Origin: a bacterium | Lineage (GTDB): Bacteria > UBA9089 > UBA9088 > JAGUXG01 | NCBI GenBank assembly: GCA_030018505.1 | Contig: JASEHO010000079.1 | Span: 1-7,238 of the forward strand | DNA: 7,238 nucleotides | Direction: 5' to 3' | Part shown: in pieces, positions 5,001 to 7,238 of the stretch | Numbering within the stretch: position 1 is the first letter of the stretch | Layout: the number at the start of each line of letters is the position of its first letter | Program-made: the position numbers and the translations under genes | Notes under the pieces: generated by a model | Databases searched by the model: none | Seen by the model: only the letters and a program-made list of their open reading frames with translations | Told to the model about the DNA's origin: nothing

Positions 5001-6952
5001 TTGAGATTTTAGAGAATGAGGCTTCATCTTTGGCTATAAACAATGGCTTACTCTTCTTTCCAAAGGATAGAAAGGGGCACTGGCTTGCCCTTTCTGAAGA
5101 GATCAAAAGAAAGGAGGAGGAAGAAGAGAGAAGAAAGGGCAGTTTTGAGGTAAAGAATACACCAGAGGGTTTATACATCCAAGTCTATCCAGGCGGCAAA
5201 ATGGGTGAACCAGTAGCTTATGATGAGGTGGCAAAAGAGCTTGGAGGATTCATTAATTTAGACCTTTCTGCAGTAAGAGATGCTGTTGAGAGAAGAGACA
5301 GTAGCCTGGTAAGGGTTGCTCCCCGCCAGTATATTCCTGAGCTTGATAGCTCTCTCTCTATTACGGTCAGGGATAGAGGAGACTTAAAATCTTATGAGGC
5401 AGTTTTAACTATAGGAGAACCAAGGGTAGGTGGTATGTTGCCAAGCGTTAAATCTATCCTCTCCTTCCTGAATAAAGAAGGGATAAAGTATGGGGTTTTT
5501 GAAAAGAAGATAAGGATAGCCTTAAAGAAGGCATATTATAAGCCGTTTATCGTGGCAGAAGGAAAGATGCCTTCCATAGGAAAACCCGCAAGGTATCTCT
5601 ACCAGTTGACAGAGGATATAGAGGTCATTCCTGGGCAGATTTTAGCTATCCGAGAAAGTCCAAGTTTCGGAGAGCCTGGGATAGATTGCTTAGGTCAGGA
5701 GATTTTAGGTCTCTTAGGCGATGACCTTCCTATAGTTGCTGGTAGAAACACATACCTTGACCAAAATATCTTATCCTCTGCCTCCTATGGAAGACCAAAA
5801 TGGAACGAGGCAAGATGCGATATTGAAAAGACTATGGAAATAAGCGGCGACCTTACAGAAGACCTTGAGTTTGAAGGAAGGGTTATAGTTAAAGGCTCAG
5901 TAAAGAAGGCCGTGAAGGTATCTTGTGAAAATATTGAGGTAGAGGGTGATGTTGAGGAAGGAGGAAGCATTATAGCTAAGGAAACAGTAACAGTTTCAGG
6001 TCACATAGTTGGAACAGAAACAGAGCCTTGTGTAATTAAGGTAGGGGCAGATATTATTGCCGAGTCAGCCGCATATTCTGTCCTTACAGCAGAAGGGGTT
6101 ATCGTGATGAGCACAGGGATGCGATGCTCTGCTTCTGCAAAAAGACTTTATATTGTTGGAAAAAAGGGAGTGATTATGAGTAAGAAAGCCCCTGAAAGAC
6201 CAAAGACAAAGATTCCTATAGTGATAGAAAGGGGCATCAAAGGCTTGGTTGGAGGGGAGATTTCCGCAGAGGAGGTCTTTGCTGATATTATAGGCTCTCC
6301 ATCCTTTGAGCCTACAGAGATTAAGATAGCAAATGGCGGAGTCATTTCAGCTGCTACAATTTATCCAAAGACAAAGATAGATTTCGCAGGCCAAGTTCAG
6401 GAGATTACATCTATCCAGGGTAAGGTAAGTTTTTGCAAGGAGCAGGGAAAGATAGTAACCGGCCCCTTCAAAGAAGCAGAGGTTAAGTTGACAGAGGTAG
6501 TCTCCAATCCTCAAAGAACAGACTATCCGCCATCAATCCTCCTTCCTTCAGGCTCTAAAAAAAGGGCAGGAGAGCTTCTTGGAATAGAAGAAGGGAGTGT
6601 AGATAGCCTTCCTCAAAAAGACTCCTTTCTTTATTTTCAAAAGGGCAAAGTGGGCCCATGGACAGAGATACTCCAGAAGATTTCCGAGGAGAAGAAAAGG
6701 GAAGAGGAGAGGCCAGGGGATTTTACCATTCAATCCCTACCTGAAGGGCTATTTATCACTGTAACACCACCAGGAGCAAGAGGCGCACCCTTAGATCTGG
6801 CAAAGATAATGGAGGCAGTAGAGCCTTATTCCAATGTTGATGTAGAAAAGGTGAAGACCATTTTAGAAAAGAAAGAAGGCAGAGCCTTGCGAATTGCCCC
6901 TCGCCAGTATCTCCCAGATATAGACTCAAAGGTTGAGATTGAGGTGAGGTAG
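2093..6952 (+). CDS. Giant FapA/DUF342-family protein with three tandem units
   Basis: The 1619-aa cytoplasmic product has no signal peptide or membrane segment. It consists of three units of 526, 535 and 526 residues starting at Tyr19, Tyr545 and Tyr1080. Each holds a FapA N-domain (an alpha/beta part, then GQ-LA and G--G---G motifs, then N(T)--S-D), a Gly/Ile/Val-rich beta-helix (EIRGS, DIKITGDA, LSAGGSI, GLSGG, LGS---TEI), a PPS-to-GPW linker (Trp462, Trp997, Trp1523), a Lys/Glu-rich stretch and a small GDF...RQY domain. The last RQY is at 1604-1606 and the chain ends 13 residues later. FapA was characterised in Vibrio vulnificus as a flagellar assembly factor controlled by the PTS protein EIIA-Glc; most homologues have no known role, and family members usually hold one such set. 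No flagellar gene is nearby. The beta-helix resembles the bactofilin and MinC folds, so a filament or scaffold is possible (inference). ATG 2093 is the only reasonable start; there is no Shine-Dalgarno sequence. Confidence 0.9.
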   Translation: MTVSVAEEALSVLIEAKAYTSNLDSEIIIEFSEDKSVCFLTITFPKLSGRIPTFSDVISFIEKKGVLNIDQPLIKKVLEKHLFDKKFTVAKGRLSTKGESAKYLYRFTEDTDVISGQLLAVKKLATYGEAGLTAAGEEIPAILGDNFQMIAGKNTVISRDRTRLFAISPGKAFWKENRCDVEPLLIKEGSLTEDIDFSGAVEIRGSARDVKIRSVGDIKITGDANSCIIRTEGTLTVEGALSGCDAQAKGDMMANSVEAGRLSAGGSIIARTGMIDVESQAKYIFVIGKKGIIMTRGAPPPALFNLPIAMAKGITGLSGGKAYAEKGVDAEVLGSIDQKTTEIKVGKGGKISCALSIYPKAKLIIGLKSYEAIKPEESLTFFEERGKIVSKPYEQAEVELTEPIYGPAKLLDPPSVVIPSSNLSDALDDATMLLGLSKEQMGEFEIGSGVHIFFPKTEKGPWIRVIEETKRRKEEEEKRPGDFKIQNLPEGLYLSCFAPGEKGTMPPLAFLAESLKGYKRLNIPEIKRAYAERKGLPIKIAERQYIEDLDGKIIVEIRDNEGIKSAYAYLTLSPKKPDGIFPPIENILGFIKEIGVNRPIDLKKVRLALKKSYHKPFLICQYQPPTKGESASYAYQYKEPYDVIPGQILAIKQPPKLGEDGINVKGEPIRGILGNDFSLSEGMNTSLSSDGRRLYAVDSGRITWTTHRADVEKVLEIQGDLLEDIEFSGKIIVFGSVKPKVKLVAGGSVAIKKDIAPSAEISSGGNIEIDADVCGTEKQKIFLSAKGDIVVNSISFSEISAGGAIVLRTGMLDCQAKCRSISVTGRRGIIMTKGTPPPPLFQIPIAMTKGIKGIVGGGRIEAIEFIDCEQIGSVEHKMTEVKIGEEGKISVSEAIYPKVRVSIGGKSMEIKEVIESATFKLKAGRIEKFPYEPSEVALVQALSEEKGQLEEPPSIFLPEETSSGYAADLLEILENEASSLAINNGLLFFPKDRKGHWLALSEEIKRKEEEEERRKGSFEVKNTPEGLYIQVYPGGKMGEPVAYDEVAKELGGFINLDLSAVRDAVERRDSSLVRVAPRQYIPELDSSLSITVRDRGDLKSYEAVLTIGEPRVGGMLPSVKSILSFLNKEGIKYGVFEKKIRIALKKAYYKPFIVAEGKMPSIGKPARYLYQLTEDIEVIPGQILAIRESPSFGEPGIDCLGQEILGLLGDDLPIVAGRNTYLDQNILSSASYGRPKWNEARCDIEKTMEISGDLTEDLEFEGRVIVKGSVKKAVKVSCENIEVEGDVEEGGSIIAKETVTVSGHIVGTETEPCVIKVGADIIAESAAYSVLTAEGVIVMSTGMRCSASAKRLYIVGKKGVIMSKKAPERPKTKIPIVIERGIKGLVGGEISAEEVFADIIGSPSFEPTEIKIANGGVISAATIYPKTKIDFAGQVQEITSIQGKVSFCKEQGKIVTGPFKEAEVKLTEVVSNPQRTDYPPSILLPSGSKKRAGELLGIEEGSVDSLPQKDSFLYFQKGKVGPWTEILQKISEEKKREEERPGDFTIQSLPEGLFITVTPPGARGAPLDLAKIMEAVEPYSNVDVEKVKTILEKKEGRALRIAPRQYLPDIDSKVEIEVR
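2147..3724 (+). repeat. FapA unit 1 (residues 19-544)
   Basis: The N-domain is about residues 24-175 and the beta-helix about 180-395, with the inserted loop from Gly288 (GKKGIIMTRGAPPPALFN). The linker runs from PPS 413-415 to GPW around Trp462. The Lys/Glu stretch ends at Pro480, and the small domain runs from GDF 481-483 to RQY 543-545. Only about 18 residues precede this unit, so the small domain that introduces units 2 and 3 is nearly absent before the first core. Confidence 0.8.
3725..5329 (+). repeat. FapA unit 2 (residues 545-1079)
   Basis: The domain order matches unit 1. The beta-helix insertion begins at Gly825 (GRRGIIMTKGTPPPPLFQ), and the linker ends in GHW (Trp997) instead of GPW. 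The Lys/Glu run is KRKEEEEERRK (about 1005-1015), and the small domain starts GSF (1016-1018). The DNA has diverged from unit 1 despite clear protein similarity, so the duplication is old. Confidence 0.8.
5330..6907 (+). repeat. FapA unit 3 (residues 1080-1605)
   Basis: The domain order is the same. The most divergent part is the inserted loop from Gly1356 (GKKGVIMSKKAPERPKTK), which lacks the triple proline. The N-domain has lost part of the S-DG-RL segment (YLDQNILSSASYGRPKW). The small domain runs from GDF 1542-1544 to RQY 1604-1606, and the protein stops 13 residues after it. Confidence 0.8.
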
Positions 6953-6983
6953 AAAACAGATTTTCGGTAAAGACTATGATTTC

Positions 6984-7022
6984 GAATTTCTTCCTAATTT
7001 CTAATTTCCAATTTCCATTTTT
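6984..7022. repeat. Heptamer tandem repeat (TAATTTC)n
   Basis: TAATTTC at 6995-7001 and 7002-7008, CAATTTC at 7009-7015 and CATTTTT at 7016-7022 are contiguous 7-bp units. GAATTTC at 6984-6990 lies four bases out of register. On the other strand this reads as GAAATTA/GAAATTG. The gap 6953-7139 otherwise contains only a weak hairpin and the next promoter. Confidence 0.7.
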
Positions 7023-7042
7023 TACGCTGCAAACTTTCAAAC

Positions 7043-7071
7043 AAGAGTGAACCGTCCTGACATACTCTTTT
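7043..7071 (+). terminator. Weak possible terminator after the FapA-like gene
   Basis: AAGAGT (7043-7048) pairs with ACTCTT (7064-7069) around a 15-nt loop, and the downstream arm runs into TTTT (7068-7071). The stem is short and AT-rich, and the loop is large. It is listed only because no better terminator follows the giant gene. Confidence 0.2.
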
Positions 7072-7112
7072 ATCTGCCTTTCTGATTCTAAAGCCCTCTT
7101 AAACATAATTGA

Positions 7113-7141
7113 TTGACAGGACTGCCATCAAAAGATAAAAT
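7113..7141 (+). promoter_or_regulatory. Sigma70-like promoter of the tilS-like gene
   Basis: TTGACA at 7113-7118, a 17-nt spacer and TAAAAT at 7136-7141. The -10 overlaps ATG 7140, so transcription would begin near 7148-7149, right at the next in-frame ATG (7149). This suggests a leaderless mRNA. No Shine-Dalgarno sequence precedes either ATG. Confidence 0.6.
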
Positions 7142-7238
7142 GAATGGTATGCTCATTCCAAAGTGCTTAAAGACAATACACTCTTGCAATATGTTTGAAG
7201 AAAGGGATAGGGTTGTGATTGGTCTCTCAGGTGGAGCT
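7140..7238 (+). CDS. tilS: tRNA(Ile)-lysidine synthetase TilS, N-terminal fragment (3' partial)
   Basis: Only the first 33 codons are in the window. They read ...LKTIHSCNMFEERDRVVIGLSGGA, which carries the start of the PP-loop ATP-pyrophosphatase signature (SGG-DS, of which SGGA is visible). The lead-in (L-TI---NMF---DRVV-G-SGG) is that of TilS, which attaches lysine to the wobble cytidine of tRNA-Ile(CAU) so that it reads AUA. The zinc-finger cysteine pairs of TtuA/NcsA-type relatives are not visible, which favours TilS, but TtcA-like or other PP-loop enzymes are not excluded from so short a piece. ATG 7140 is given as the longest ATG start. The overlapping promoter makes ATG 7149, three codons later, the more likely one. 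A TTG at 7113 is also in frame but coincides with the -35 box. Confidence 0.72.
   Translation, partial: MNGMLIPKCLKTIHSCNMFEERDRVVIGLSGGA

Noticed and set aside
2093..6952. Assembly artefact producing the triple repeat
   Set aside because: The three units differ substantially at DNA and protein level and in unit length (526, 535, 526), so they are not copies created by misassembly.
2093..6952. Calling the gene fapA with a flagellar function
   Set aside because: Family membership is clear, but no flagellar neighbours are present and the triplicated, permuted architecture differs from the characterised protein, so no symbol is assigned.
212..7055. ACGGTTCACT at 212-221 recurring inverted at 7046-7055, as a dispersed repeat pair
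   Set aside because: A 10-nt match is expected by chance several times in a window this size. The local direct repeat GTTCACTTTT (182-191, 215-224) is also too short to claim.
6756..7106. Minus-strand open frame of 116 codons
   Set aside because: More than half lies antisense to unit 3, and the rest translates the heptamer repeat. There is no independent support.

Overview
The window reads almost entirely on the + strand. It looks like chromosomal sequence from an AT-leaning, Gram-negative, probably uncultivated bacterium. The Gram-negative inference rests on a signal-peptide protein whose C-terminal half looks like an outer-membrane beta-barrel ending in Phe. No lineage can be named from the sequence alone. 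The intergenic DNA is rich in small palindromes and short tandem repeats.

Layout. Positions 1-271 hold a possible 3' end of a gene running straight into a palindromic three-stem element (63-151), then a sigma70-like promoter (255-284). A 74-codon unknown ORF (272-496) follows. Positions 497-815 hold no firm gene: there is a GA dinucleotide repeat (550-568), a possible folded leader, a strong intrinsic terminator (668-716), an orphan Shine-Dalgarno sequence (734-743) and the real ribosome site (801-809) of the next gene. Positions 816-1859 encode the secreted or outer-membrane protein, with two copies of a short YLK(D/N)GS-type domain ahead of the barrel. Positions 1860-2092 are non-coding, with an inverted repeat (1877-1947), a perfect 8-bp hairpin (1984-2001) and a heptamer repeat (2047-2081). 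Positions 2093-6952 encode one 1619-residue protein made of three successive FapA/DUF342-type units. Positions 6953-7139 are non-coding and contain a second heptamer repeat. From 7140 the 5' end of a PP-loop gene, most likely tilS, runs off the window.

The most notable object is the giant FapA-family protein. FapA (DUF342) proteins normally carry one N-domain plus beta-helix. Here that set is repeated three times with a period of 526-535 residues. The register is shifted: the protein starts just before a core domain and ends just after the small domain that would introduce a fourth core. Each unit also carries a roughly 20-residue insertion in the beta-helix and a linker with a (K/V)G(P/H)W motif and a Lys/Glu-rich stretch. 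No flagellar gene is visible nearby, so a structural or scaffold role is as plausible as a flagellar one.

The second theme is start-site architecture. The giant gene, tilS and perhaps the small ORF have a -10 box very close to an in-frame start and no Shine-Dalgarno sequence, which suggests leaderless mRNAs. The barrel gene instead has a textbook Shine-Dalgarno sequence. The genes are separated by repeats or a terminator and do not look like one operon.
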